NCBI GenBank assembly: GCA_034003245.1
Contig: JAVEYY010000002.1
Location: forward strand, 1-64,000
DNA from: Perlabentimonas sp034003245
GTDB taxonomy: Bacteria > Bacteroidota > Bacteroidia > Bacteroidales > Tenuifilaceae
Length of the DNA: 64,000 nucleotides
Reading direction: 5' to 3'
In this document: positions 39,629 through 48,793 of the stretch, piece by piece
Layout: each line of letters begins with the position of its first letter
Numbering within the stretch: the first letter of the stretch is position 1
Translations under genes and position numbers: made by a program
The notes under the pieces: model-generated
The model's input: the letters and a program-made list of their open reading frames with translations, nothing else
Database searches by the model: none
Told to the model about the DNA's origin: nothing

Positions 39629-41386
39629 TTACCTGTACTGATTTTCCATAAATTTTAGGGTATTATCATCCGAACTCGACAGGGCAAAGCTACCGTCGGG
39701 CGAAAAGGTGACTGAGCTAATGGCGCCAGTATGACCAGTCATCGTTCTTACCTCCTTACCCGATTCAATATCCCATAGCTTTAGGGTTTGGTCAGCCGAT
39801 CCCGAGATAACATATTTACCCGATGGGGAAAAATCGACTGTTAGTACTCCGCCGGAGTGACCAGTGAAAGTTTTCAACTTTTCACCCGTTTCAACATCCC
39901 AAAGCTGCAGCGAATTATCGTGCATCCTAAGGGTAATTAAACTGGTGCCCGAAATAGCATATTTGCCGCAGGGTGAGAACGACACCGATTCCACAATGCC
40001 CCTGCTGGAGAAAGTTTTCAGCTCTTTGCCTGTGGCTATATCCCATAATTTCAAAGTCTTATCTCCCGAACCCGAAAGGGCAAATCTGCCGCAGGATGAT
40101 ATATCGACTGAGTTTACGCTTCGAGAATGACCCGAGAAGGTTTTCATCTCCTTGCCGGTGGCCATATCCCATAATTTTAGGGTTTTATCAGCAGAACCCG
40201 AGAGCGCATATCTACTACAAGAGGATATGGCTACAGAGGTTACACTTTTTGAGTGCCCAACGAAAGATTTTATCACCCTTCCGATGTCATTATTCCAAAG
40301 CACAATAACACTATCCGAAGCTGAAAGGGCAAATTTACCATTGGGTGAGATGGTTGCTAATGAAACCCTGTTGGAGAACCCGCTGAGTGTTCTCAACTCT
40401 TTTCCTGTGATTCGATCCCAAAGCTTTAGGGTTTTATCGTCGGAACCCGATAGGAGGTACAACCCGTTGGGGGAGAATGAGGCTGAATTGATGTTTAGCG
40501 AATGACCTGTAAAAGTCTTAACCTCAATTCCATTGGCGATGTTCCATAGCCTTATGCTACTACCTGAGCTCGATAGGGCATACTTCCCATCGGGCGAAAA
40601 TGCCACAAAGGAGATCATGCCTGAAGATCCGGGGAAAGCTTTCAACTCCTTTCCGGTGTTAAAATCCCACAATTTAACCGAACCATCCCATGACCCTGTT
40701 AGTACAAATTTACCACATGGCGAAAAAGCTGCTGAATTCACCTGTTCTGAATGTCCGGTGAGTGTTCTCAACTCCTTTCCCGAGGCAATATCCCATAGTT
40801 TAGCGGTTTTATCCCACGACCCCGATAGAGCAAATTTACCGCAGGCGGAGATAGAAACCGATTTTACGCTATTTGAATGCCCGGTGAAAGTTTTTATCTC
40901 TTTTCCTGTGGCAATATCCCACAATTTCAGGGTTTTGTCGTCGGAGCCGGAGAGCGCAAACTTGCCGCAGGGCGAAATGGATACCGAAGTAACACTGCCT
41001 GTATGCCCCACGAAAGACTTCAACTCTTTGCCGGTGGCAATATCCCAAAGCCGGAGTGTATAGTCCGATTCTTCGCCCCATGCCGAACCCGAGCCCGACA
41101 GGGCATATTTACCGCATGGCGAAAAGGTTACGGAGTTTACCTGCTGTGAGTGTCCTGTAAAGGTTCTAAGCTCCTTACCAGAGGCTATATCCCAAAGTTT
41201 AACAGTATTATCGTTTGAGCCCGAGAGCGCATACTTACCGCAAGGAGAATAGGCTACTGAGCTTATTGGATCGGAATGACGGAGTGGTACTCGAATTTCG
41301 GGCGTACTGTTTGGATATATGTTTTGAATAAGGGAGAAAAGAAGTATCGTTGATACTAGTTTGAATGATATATTCCTTATTTTCAT
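39629..41386 (-). CDS. Exported WD40 repeat protein, N-terminal part of a split WD40-caspase protein
   Basis: 585 aa with a signal peptide (about residues 1-27) and thirteen WD40 blades of 40-43 residues with the pattern FSPCGKYALSGS..DKTLKLWD..TGKELKTFTGH. Blades differ by few residues, and the DNA repeat unit is about 126 bp. The frame ends early as TLKFMENQYR; removing one T from TTT (complement of 39650-39652) restores TLKLWK and a fourteenth blade, making two complete seven-bladed propellers, and leads into the caspase at 38134. Predicted role: a periplasmic or surface propeller that regulates or targets the protease. It may be a genuine pseudogene or a sequencing error. Confidence 0.88.
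   Translation of the reverse strand: MKIRNISFKLVSTILLFSLIQNIYPNSTPEIRVPLRHSDPISSVAYSPCGKYALSGSNDNTVKLWDIASGKELRTFTGHSQQVNSVTFSPCGKYALSGSGSAWGEESDYTLRLWDIATGKELKSFVGHTGSVTSVSISPCGKFALSGSDDKTLKLWDIATGKEIKTFTGHSNSVKSVSISACGKFALSGSWDKTAKLWDIASGKELRTLTGHSEQVNSAAFSPCGKFVLTGSWDGSVKLWDFNTGKELKAFPGSSGMISFVAFSPDGKYALSSSGSSIRLWNIANGIEVKTFTGHSLNINSASFSPNGLYLLSGSDDKTLKLWDRITGKELRTLSGFSNRVSLATISPNGKFALSASDSVIVLWNNDIGRVIKSFVGHSKSVTSVAISSCSRYALSGSADKTLKLWDMATGKEMKTFSGHSRSVNSVDISSCGRFALSGSGDKTLKLWDIATGKELKTFSSRGIVESVSFSPCGKYAISGTSLITLRMHDNSLQLWDVETGEKLKTFTGHSGGVLTVDFSPSGKYVISGSADQTLKLWDIESGKEVRTMTGHTGAISSVTFSPDGSFALSSSDDNTLKFMENQYR
39650..39652 (-). other. Frameshift site splitting the WD40-caspase gene
   Basis: On the minus strand the codons CTA AAA TTT ATG GAA replace the expected CTA AAA TTA TGG AAA (L K L W K) of every other WD40 blade. 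One T fewer restores a single frame of about 1082 codons from 41386 to 38134. Confidence 0.85.
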
Positions 41387-41519
41387 ATGTATCGGTAATT
41401 ATGGTGTTTGCTGATTTCTTAGGGTTATATATAAGTTATTTTTCAAAATGATTAGTACTCTCTAATAGGTTTTTACCAATAGTTTATGTCAATTATTTTC
41501 CGTGAATATTTATGGGATA

Positions 41520-41551
41520 GGGTAGTTACACACCTTGTTAGGGCGCGTAAT
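41520..41551 (+). repeat. Left imperfect inverted repeat flanking the glyoxalase-like gene
   Basis: This 32-base segment contains GTTACAC and GTTAGGGCGCGTAAT. Its reverse complement recurs at 42319-42351 with about three quarters of positions identical, so the two copies bracket an 832-bp unit. The cores GTTAGGG/CCCTAAC resemble integron attC core sites but do not meet the full consensus. Confidence 0.65.
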
Positions 41552-41560
41552 TTATTCATT

Positions 41561-42269
41561 TTAGTATTTTATTATCAATGGGAGTCTAGGTCTAAAATCA
41601 ATCTCTCTATTGTTAATCTCATTGTCAAAAATAAGTTCAATACAATTATCATCTCCTTTAAAGATATTAATTCCACTCGTATTTAAATAATTGATCAGTT
41701 TGGATGTTTCTGCTTCAGGATTTATACAAACATTATAAGATGTTAGTGTTTTAATCCCGTTCTCATGTATATGATTTTTTTTAAAATCATCAGGTCTATT
41801 ATCCATTAGCATCTCGTCAATAGAATTATAACATGGGAATTCCATTTTAGGGCGAAGTACAAAAACAAGAGGTGCTAACAAATTTTTGTTGTTATCTGCC
41901 ATTATCAAACCATCGTCTCTCATCCAGTCAGCTTTATATTCTGTATAATCAAATGCTATTTTTTCTTTATCAAAGGTTTCCATTTTAAGTGCCAAACCAA
42001 ATGGAGACGCGTGGTTTAACCTCCAATTTGAACGCTCAATATAATTGCATCCAAATTTTTCAATATTTTCATATGCTTCAACATTATCAGAAATGTAGAG
42101 TAATTCTATATAGAAATTCAAAAAGAAAAGGTATTTTCCTGATGTTCCTTGCTGAGAATGTTTTCCAGAGATTATACAAGTAAAACCTTTTTTCTATAAA
42201 TAACTCAATATCAGGTGCATCTTTGTCAACCCAAATTAATATATGATCAAGATTAAATAATTTATCCAT
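41561..42269 (-). pseudogene. Glyoxalase-like (VOC) domain protein, frameshifted
   Basis: Two overlapping frames together make one protein. The first, from the ATG at 42269, reads MDKLFNLDHILIWVDKDAP and EKR, then drifts into a nonsense sequence. Removing one T from the six-T run 42188-42193 gives EKGFTCIISGKHSQQGTSGK and joins the second frame (KYLFFLNFYIELLYI, ERSNWRLNHASPFGLALK), the pattern of the Glyoxalase_like/VOC family. The 3' frame alone has an ATG at 42121 (186 aa). These proteins bind a metal and small substrates; function is unknown. The DNA is clearly more A/T-rich than its neighbours and is bracketed by inverted repeats, suggesting acquisition. Confidence 0.75.
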
Positions 42270-42318
42270 TGTATCTTATAAGAATATTTTGTAATTAAAA
42301 TACTTCTGGGTTCATGAC

Positions 42319-42351
42319 ATTATGCGCCCTAACTTATATGTAACTCTACCC
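42319..42351 (-). repeat. Right imperfect inverted repeat flanking the glyoxalase-like gene
   Basis: On the minus strand it reads GGGTAGAGTTAC, then GTTAGGGCGCATAAT, matching the left copy at 41520-41551. It sits 17 bases past the stop of the gene at 42368. Confidence 0.65.
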
Positions 42352-42367
42352 GTTTACACATTATTTT

Positions 42368-42766
42368 TTAAAATTCTCGCTGACTTTTAGCTATCAAAAG
42401 CATATAATCAATGGAGGTGTCCGGTGTATAGATGGGCATGGACCAATTACCCTTGGGCGTATAGCAGGGCATTTGGCCTTGCAGTAGCTGGTGTGGGGAT
42501 AAATATTTCCGGATTCCTTTTGCCTCCAAGCTATATGGCATCAGGCAATTTTGCTGTCCATTTTCTTTGGCTTTGAGCGCATTGGGGTTGTACCTAAAGT
42601 TGTTTACATCAATAGGCTTAAGCGTAAGCGGGCTTGCGGAGAGAAACTCTTTACCGGTTGATTTTTGCCAGCTGGTGTTAGGTTGATTTGTCTTATCTGA
42701 CTGAGCAATTGCCTGAAATGTGGCCCCAATCATGGTAAACGATAAAAGAAAAAATGCTTCCTTCAT
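42368..42766 (-). CDS. Hypothetical secreted protein
   Basis: 132 aa, not recognised. A Sec signal peptide (about residues 1-21, FFLLSFTMIGATFQAIAQ, cleavage after AQ) is followed by a short, Pro/Asn/Gln-rich mature part with two Cys (in NCLMPY and MPCYTP) that could form a disulfide. The tandem-like 'NCLMPYS' and 'QMPCYTP' segments hint at an internal duplication. The gene is alone between the inverted-repeat element and the phosphohexomutase gene. Confidence 0.6.
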   Translation of the reverse strand: MKEAFFLLSFTMIGATFQAIAQSDKTNQPNTSWQKSTGKEFLSASPLTLKPIDVNNFRYNPNALKAKENGQQNCLMPYSLEAKGIRKYLSPHQLLQGQMPCYTPKGNWSMPIYTPDTSIDYMLLIAKSQREF

Positions 42767-42871
42767 AATTAGTAATATCTTTTAGTTTTCAAGATAACAG
42801 AGACTTTTATACGTTTTTCCATAATAAAAATGCTGTTGTAATGTATTTCAAATGTAAAAAAATCTACACAA

Positions 42872-42903
42872 TTGTTAGTAAAACTACTCGTTATTTAAAT
42901 TTG
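42872..42903 (+). promoter_or_regulatory. Putative promoter (TTG-N21-TAAATTTG) of the phosphohexomutase gene
   Basis: TTG at 42872-42874 and TAAATTTG at 42896-42903 match the Bacteroidota consensus, 90 bases before the ATG at 42994. Confidence 0.6.
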
Positions 42904-42993
42904 CACACACAATTGTCCGTATTAAAATGGGTTTGCCTATATGTTAAAAATTAACGACTTTTGCTATCCTTTAAACCCAAAATACAAAAATGT

Positions 42994-44376
42994 ATGCCAC
43001 TAATTAAATCGATATCAGGAATACGGGGAACCATAGGTGGAAACCCGCAGGATGGGCTAAACCCAATAAATATTGCGCTGTACACCGCTGCTTATGCCCA
43101 GTGGGTAAAAAATCAGCATCGTGGGGTTAAGTGTAGGGTTGTGGTGGGTCGCGATGCGCGCATCTCGGGCGAGATGGTGAGCAGCGTGGTGATTGGCACC
43201 CTTACCGGATGTGGGGTTGATGTGGTTAACCTCGATTTGGCCACCACGCCCACCGTTGAGATGGCGGTTATTGAGGAGAAGGCTCAAGGGGGAATTATTA
43301 TCACGGCCAGCCATAATCCCCGGCAATGGAATGCGCTTAAGCTGCTCAACGAGCAGGGCGAGTTTCTATCCGATGCCGATGGTAAGCTGGTGCTGCAGTA
43401 CGCCGAGAGCAATCAGTTCACCTTTCCTGAGGTAGACGATTTGGGGTTTGTGGTTGATGAGTACTCGTTTGTTGATAAGCACATAGAGCATATTCTAAAC
43501 CTAAAGCTGGTTAATCGCGAAGCTATTGCCAAGGCCAACTTTACTGTGGCCATCGATTGCGTGAATTCGGTTGGTGGAATAGCCATACCTAGGTTGCTAA
43601 AAGCGTTAGGTGTTAATAATATTATTGAACTCTACACCGATCCAACTGGCGAGTTTCCACATAATCCCGAGCCACTTCCCGAGCACCTTACAGAAATTTC
43701 CGAGGCTGTTAAGACCAAAAAAGCCCATGTGGGCTTTGTAGTCGATCCCGATGTGGACCGATTGGCCATTATCAACGAGGATGGATCAATGTTTGGCGAG
43801 GAGTACACCCTGGTTGCAGTAGCCGATTATGTGCTAAGTCACTCTCCCGGCAATACCGTTTCAAATCTTTCGAGCACAGCTGCACTTCGTGATGTTACGC
43901 TGGCGCATGGTGGAGAGTACTCCGCAGCGGCGGTGGGCGAGGTGAATGTTGTGGCCAAAATGCGCGAGTGCAATGCTGTTATTGGTGGTGAGGGTAACGG
44001 AGGTGTGATTTATCCAGCACTTCATGCTGGTCGCGATGCGCTGGTGGGCATAGCCCTTTTCCTTTCGCAGCTGGCATTGAGCGGCAAAAAATGTTCACAC
44101 CTCCGTGCCCAGTACCCTGAGTATTTTATCTCGAAGAACAAGATTGAGCTGAAACCCGGCATGGATCCCGACCATGTGTTAGAGGTTATGAAGACACATT
44201 TTATCAACGAAAAAGTTAACACAATTGATGGCCTAAAGGTCGATTTTGAGGGAGAATGGGTTCACCTACGCAAATCGAATACCGAGCCCATTATTCGGAT
44301 TTATGCCGAAAGTAAGTCGGCTCAAAGCGCTGCGGCTTTGGCGCAAAGGGTTATGGAATTAATTAAATCGATTTAA
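42994..44376 (+). CDS. glmM: Phosphoglucosamine mutase (alpha-D-phosphohexomutase family)
   Basis: 460 aa from the ATG at 42994, where the family's usual MPLIKSISGIRGTIGG begins; an upstream in-frame start at 42961 adds 11 unrelated residues. The catalytic phosphoserine is Ser106 in ITASHNP, the metal loop is VDPDVDRLAI (instead of the common DGDADR), the sugar-binding loop is GGEGNGGV, and the C-terminal phosphate loop is KSNTEPIIRIYAE. GlmM converts glucosamine-6-phosphate to glucosamine-1-phosphate for peptidoglycan and lipopolysaccharide. The Pro/Val in the metal loop is a Bacteroidota-like variant; a phosphoglucomutase/phosphomannomutase role is the alternative. Confidence 0.85.
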   Translation: MPLIKSISGIRGTIGGNPQDGLNPINIALYTAAYAQWVKNQHRGVKCRVVVGRDARISGEMVSSVVIGTLTGCGVDVVNLDLATTPTVEMAVIEEKAQGGIIITASHNPRQWNALKLLNEQGEFLSDADGKLVLQYAESNQFTFPEVDDLGFVVDEYSFVDKHIEHILNLKLVNREAIAKANFTVAIDCVNSVGGIAIPRLLKALGVNNIIELYTDPTGEFPHNPEPLPEHLTEISEAVKTKKAHVGFVVDPDVDRLAIINEDGSMFGEEYTLVAVADYVLSHSPGNTVSNLSSTAALRDVTLAHGGEYSAAAVGEVNVVAKMRECNAVIGGEGNGGVIYPALHAGRDALVGIALFLSQLALSGKKCSHLRAQYPEYFISKNKIELKPGMDPDHVLEVMKTHFINEKVNTIDGLKVDFEGEWVHLRKSNTEPIIRIYAESKSAQSAAALAQRVMELIKSI

Positions 44377-44464
44377 ATTTTATTAAATCAATTAAACTCT
44401 GAGCGAGGGAGGTTAGTCATACTTGTCAATTACTTAAAAAAATTGCGAAATAATAATACGAAAC

Positions 44465-45847
44465 ATGAAGAAGAAAGTAATCATTGCCCTATCTGTTCTG
44501 GCGGCTGTAATTATCATTTTAATTCTTAGTACATCAACAAAGCCTGGGGTTGCTCCCCAGAAGATAAATGTAGCCCGTGGCCCCTTTGAGGTGGTTGTAA
44601 CCATAACCGGCGAGTTGCAGGCCAAGAACAAGGAGGACATAACCGCCCCCGCAGAGTTACGTCAGGGAAGAACATTCCGGTTTTCTGATATCAAGATTCA
44701 GGATTTGATCCCCGAGGGAACCGTGGTCGACTCGGGTCAGTACGTTGCCACGCTCGACAGAAGTGCTTTGAGCAACAGGCTAAAGGAGATAGAGGATGAG
44801 CTGGAGAAGAGCCAACAGCAGTTCCTGAAAACTCAGCTCGATACCACCCTCCAACTCCGTAGTCTTCGCGATGAGTTGATAAACCTGGAGTTTGAGTTGG
44901 AGGAGCGTCAGATCGTGGTTGAGCAGTCGAAATTTGAGCCTCCTGCCACCCAGCGTCAGGCGCAGATCAACCTCGAGCGATCCGATAGGAATTTTAAGCA
45001 GGCGCAGCATAACTATAAGCTTAAGCGAGAGCAGGCCGAGGCGTCGATGCGCGAGGTAGCCATTAACCTGGCCCGCCAGGAACGCGAACGGCAGGATATG
45101 CTCGATGTTCTTAGCAAGTTTGTTATCCGTGCTCCAAAGCCCGGAATGGTTATCTACTATCGCGAGTGGAGCGGTCAAAAGCGTAGCGTGGGCTCCAGTA
45201 TTAGCCCTTGGGACTTAACCGTGGCCACATTGCCAGACCTATCGGTAATGATATCTAAAACCTACGTTAACGAGATTGATGTAAGTAAGCTAAGAGCGGG
45301 ACAAAATGTGCGTATTGGAGTTGATGCATTTCCCGAGAAGAGCTACACCGGTGAGGTTACCGATGTTGCCAACATCGGTGAGCAGCTTCCAAATACCGAT
45401 GCTAAGGTTTTTGAGGTGATTATTCGTGTAAACGAGTACGATCCCATTCTTCGTCCATCCATGACCACCAGCAACCAAATAGTTACCCAAAAATTTGACG
45501 ATGTGATTTTCGTTCCTCTCGAGGCAGTGCACGCCAACGATAGCCTAAGTTATGTATACACAGCAAAGCACAAGAAGCAAATTATAATGGTAGGCGAACA
45601 GAACGAGAATTTTATCATCATTGAGAAGGGTCTAACCGAAAATGACGAGGTTTATCTAAGTGTTCCTGAGAATGTGGATAAGTTTGTCCTTTCGGGAGAG
45701 GAGTTAATCCCCGAAATCAAAGAGAAGATTGCCGAGCGTAAGCGTAAGGAGGAGGAGACCAAAGCTGCTAATGAGCAGCGCAATGGTGAGCGTCAACGTC
45801 GTCCCGCTGGCGCTGGCATGCGTATGCCAGGACCAGGGGCAAAGTAA
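44465..45847 (+). CDS. HlyD/MacA-family periplasmic adaptor protein
   Basis: 460 aa. An N-terminal membrane anchor (about 4-22, VIIALSVLAAVIIILILS) is followed by a beta-barrel/lipoyl half, a long coiled-coil hairpin (about 90-205, rich in Glu, Gln and Arg), the second lipoyl half (APKPGMVIYY) and the membrane-proximal domain. The tail is rich in Arg, Glu and Pro. Such adaptors link an inner-membrane ABC permease to a TolC-type outer-membrane channel. The permease and TolC genes follow at 60 and 24 bases, in the order expected for a tripartite MacAB-TolC-like exporter. Confidence 0.9.
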   Translation: MKKKVIIALSVLAAVIIILILSTSTKPGVAPQKINVARGPFEVVVTITGELQAKNKEDITAPAELRQGRTFRFSDIKIQDLIPEGTVVDSGQYVATLDRSALSNRLKEIEDELEKSQQQFLKTQLDTTLQLRSLRDELINLEFELEERQIVVEQSKFEPPATQRQAQINLERSDRNFKQAQHNYKLKREQAEASMREVAINLARQERERQDMLDVLSKFVIRAPKPGMVIYYREWSGQKRSVGSSISPWDLTVATLPDLSVMISKTYVNEIDVSKLRAGQNVRIGVDAFPEKSYTGEVTDVANIGEQLPNTDAKVFEVIIRVNEYDPILRPSMTTSNQIVTQKFDDVIFVPLEAVHANDSLSYVYTAKHKKQIIMVGEQNENFIIIEKGLTENDEVYLSVPENVDKFVLSGEELIPEIKEKIAERKRKEEETKAANEQRNGERQRRPAGAGMRMPGPGAK

Positions 45848-45907
45848 ATAATCTTTATCGCTCCGCGATTTTTTGAATTATTTGGGAATAACCATAAGCA
45901 AAAAAGA

Positions 45908-47260
45908 ATGTACAAACGTTATATACACGATGTTACCATTGCCGTTGAGTCAATCCTGGCCAATAAGCTTAAATCGATGCTTACTGCCCTGGGGATAATC
46001 TTTGGTGTGGCTGCTGTTATCAGCATGATGGCCATAGGCAACGGTGCACAGCAGGAGATTTTAGACCAAATGAAGATGGTGGGGGTTAACAATATCATTA
46101 TAAACCCAATTTTCGAGGAGCAGGATAATACCAGCGAAACCGAAGGCGGAGAGCGTCAGCGGCGTAAGTTTTCGCCGGGGTTAACCCTGCTCGACATGGA
46201 AGCGATAAAAGAGATTATCCCTTCGGTGCAAAAAGCTAGCCCTGAGATTAGCCTGAACTCCTTTGTTCAGTTCAATGCTTTTAGGATGCCTGCCAAAATC
46301 ATGGGAGTTTCGCCCGATTACTTCGAGCTGTTTAACCTACCCCTCGAGCAGGGAGCGTTTTTTACCGATTACCAGCTTGAGCATGGAATCCCAGTTTGTA
46401 TAATTGGTGCAAATATCAAGAATAAGTTTTTTAGCAGCAGCAACCCCGTTGGGCAATACATCAAGTTTGGGTATGTCTGGCTACAGGTGGTAGGGGTTTT
46501 GCAGAAAACCGATATAACCCTTACCGGCTTTGAGAGCGCTGGGGTAAACGTATACAACGACAACGTGTATATCCCTGTAAAAACCATGCTTATGCGTTAC
46601 CAGAACAGGGCATTGGTTAGTACCAAAAGGGTGCAGAGTACAACCATGATTATGAGACCCGGGATGCGCATTTATGGTGGATCAACCCAATCGCAATCGC
46701 AGCAGAACTACCATCAACTCGATCGTATTATTGTGCAGGTGGCCGAAACGGCAGACATTCCTACCACAACCGATGTGCTTAGCCGGATGATGTTGCGAAG
46801 GCATGCCGGGGTAAAAGATTTTGAGATAATTGTTCCTGAACTTTTACTTAAGCAGCAGCAGCGAACAAAGGATATTTTCAACATTGTGCTGGGTGCTATA
46901 GCCAGCATATCGCTGGTGGTGGGGGGGATTGGCATTATGAATATCATGTTTGCCTCAGTGATGGAGCGGATAAAGGAGATTGGAACCCGCTTGGCCATTG
47001 GTGCCAAAAAGGCCGATATTGTTGCACAATTCCTATCCGAAGCAGTTCTAATAAGCGTTTCGGGTGGAATTATTGGGGTTATCCTGGGAATAGTTCTGTC
47101 GTACTTAATCAACCACTTTTCTGGGATTCTCACCATTGTATCGCCTTTGTCGGTGTTGGTGGCATTTGGCGTGTCGGCAGCTGTTGGGGTAATATTTGGT
47201 CTATCGCCTGCAAAGCGAGCCGCCGAAAAAGATCCTATAGAATCGTTACGTTACGAATAA
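45908..47260 (+). CDS. MacB-like ABC transporter permease (FtsX domain only)
   Basis: 450 aa. The order is: an N-terminal membrane helix (about 20-42) after the AVESILANKLKSMLTALGIIFGVAA motif, a MacB periplasmic core domain (about 45-310), and three C-terminal helices (about 325-345, 375-400, 415-435) with GGIGIMNIMFASV, ERIKEIGTRLAIGA. It lacks the N-terminal ATPase domain that true MacB has, and no ABC ATPase gene is in the operon or anywhere in the window, so the nucleotide-binding subunit must be encoded elsewhere. Export of peptides or lipoproteins is possible. Confidence 0.9.
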   Translation: MYKRYIHDVTIAVESILANKLKSMLTALGIIFGVAAVISMMAIGNGAQQEILDQMKMVGVNNIIINPIFEEQDNTSETEGGERQRRKFSPGLTLLDMEAIKEIIPSVQKASPEISLNSFVQFNAFRMPAKIMGVSPDYFELFNLPLEQGAFFTDYQLEHGIPVCIIGANIKNKFFSSSNPVGQYIKFGYVWLQVVGVLQKTDITLTGFESAGVNVYNDNVYIPVKTMLMRYQNRALVSTKRVQSTTMIMRPGMRIYGGSTQSQSQQNYHQLDRIIVQVAETADIPTTTDVLSRMMLRRHAGVKDFEIIVPELLLKQQQRTKDIFNIVLGAIASISLVVGGIGIMNIMFASVMERIKEIGTRLAIGAKKADIVAQFLSEAVLISVSGGIIGVILGIVLSYLINHFSGILTIVSPLSVLVAFGVSAAVGVIFGLSPAKRAAEKDPIESLRYE

Positions 47261-47284
47261 TATTCAAAAAATATTTATCCAATT

Positions 47285-48766
47285 ATGTTCCAGAAACTAA
47301 TTTCAACGATAGCAATACTAGCAATTGTCACAGGTTTTGCAACTGCTCAATCCCCAAAAACTACGCTAGCCATCACCGAAGTACTCGAAATGGCCGAGGA
47401 TTACTCACCACAGGCAATTCTTGCCAAGCACCAGTTCAGGGCGGCTTACTGGGAGTACAGAACCTACAAGGCCGAATTTTTACCTAGTATTACGTTAAAT
47501 GGTACTGTCCCAAATTTTAATAGAAGTTTGGTTCGATATCAGCTCGAGGATGGAACCTACAAATACATTGAGGAGAACTCCAATACCATATCTGCAGGGT
47601 TGGCGTTAAACCAAAATATTGGTTTAACAGGTGGAAGAATTTTTGCCAGTTCAAATCTGGAACGAACCGATTTTTTTGGTCTAAAAAAGGGAACAAACTT
47701 TATGTCAGTTCCCATTCAGATTGGTTTTAATCAGCCACTTTTCGGGTTCAATGAGTTTAAATGGAAAAAGAAGATTGAGCCCATAAAATACCTTGAGGCC
47801 AAGCGCAACTACATTTCGTCGATGGAAACCATTGCCGGAGAGGCAATCCGCTACTTCTTCGACCTTGTGCTTGCCCAGCAAAACCTTAAAACAGCCCAGC
47901 TAAACTACGCCAATACCGATACCCTATACCAGATTGCCCGAGGTAGATACAATATTGGCACAATAGCCGAGAACGAGTTGTTGCAGATGGAGTTAAGCTA
48001 CCTAAATGCTGGTAGCTCTGTAAACGAGGCTGAAATTGATTTACAGCTCAAAAAGTTTAGGTTAAAATCCTTCCTTGGATTAAAGGACGAGTATGATGTG
48101 GAGCTAATTGTTCCCGACTTTTTTCCAAAAACCAAATTGCAGTATGATAGAGTTCTTTCGCTTGCCAAAACTAATAATCCTAGCATCTTGCAGTTTGAAC
48201 GTAGATTGATCGAGTCCGATAGAAACGTTGCCCAGGCCAAGGCCAATCGGGGCTTTAGCGCAAATTTATATGCTACATATGGGCTAACCCAGCGTGCCGA
48301 GGAGTTTCAAAATGTTTACGCTGATCCCATGGATCAGCAAGGGGTTAGGGTGGGGATTAGCATTCCCATTCTTGACTGGGGCCTTGGAAGCGGACGGGTA
48401 AAAATGGCCGAATCGAGCCGCGAGGTGGTTCGTACAAATATTCAGCAGTCGCTAACCGATTTTGAGCAGGACATTTACCTTAAGGTGATGGAGTTTAACC
48501 TGCAGGAAACCCAGCTGCAGCTTGCTGGCAAAGCCGATACCATTGCGCAAAGTCGCTATAACGTTACCAAGGAGCGGTTTCTGATTGGTAAGATCGATGT
48601 AATAGAGCTCAATATTGCCCAAACCGAAAGGGATAACGCCCGCAACCGATACATTGCTGCCATGCGCAACTACTGGCAGTTCTACTACGAGATGCGCAAG
48701 CTTACACAGTTTAACTTTATCGACAATAAGCCCATTGAGGTGGAGTTTGAAGCCCTAATTCGGTAG
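47285..48766 (+). CDS. TolC-family outer-membrane channel protein
   Basis: 493 aa with a signal peptide (about 1-21, ending ATAQ). Two OEP (outer-membrane efflux protein) repeats of long alpha-helices are visible: residues 160-275 (EAIRYFFDLVLAQQNLKTAQ, GTIAENELLQMELSYLNAG) and 355-480 (VRTNIQQSLTDFEQDIY, GKIDVIELNIAQTERDNA). It completes the exporter with the adaptor and permease. A hairpin terminator follows 27 bases after the stop, so the operon has three genes. Confidence 0.92.
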   Translation: MFQKLISTIAILAIVTGFATAQSPKTTLAITEVLEMAEDYSPQAILAKHQFRAAYWEYRTYKAEFLPSITLNGTVPNFNRSLVRYQLEDGTYKYIEENSNTISAGLALNQNIGLTGGRIFASSNLERTDFFGLKKGTNFMSVPIQIGFNQPLFGFNEFKWKKKIEPIKYLEAKRNYISSMETIAGEAIRYFFDLVLAQQNLKTAQLNYANTDTLYQIARGRYNIGTIAENELLQMELSYLNAGSSVNEAEIDLQLKKFRLKSFLGLKDEYDVELIVPDFFPKTKLQYDRVLSLAKTNNPSILQFERRLIESDRNVAQAKANRGFSANLYATYGLTQRAEEFQNVYADPMDQQGVRVGISIPILDWGLGSGRVKMAESSREVVRTNIQQSLTDFEQDIYLKVMEFNLQETQLQLAGKADTIAQSRYNVTKERFLIGKIDVIELNIAQTERDNARNRYIAAMRNYWQFYYEMRKLTQFNFIDNKPIEVEFEALIR

Positions 48767-48793
48767 TTGAACGTTAAGGCTTTTAAGATATTT

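Noticed and set aside
39864..41149. Long open frames antisense to the WD40 gene
   Set aside because: They repeat with the WD40 unit because the sense gene repeats; no independent evidence of coding.
42087..42269. A separate 60-aa protein from the frame at 42269
   Set aside because: Its first 30 residues fit the start of the glyoxalase-like protein and the rest is out of frame, so it is merged into the frameshifted gene.
41520..42351. A true integron array with attC sites
   Set aside because: Only half-sites are seen; the cores GTTAGGG/CCCTAAC miss the pyrimidine/purine end of the consensus, no complete R''-L''-L'-R' site exists and no integrase is in the window. Kept as a possible cassette or small element only.
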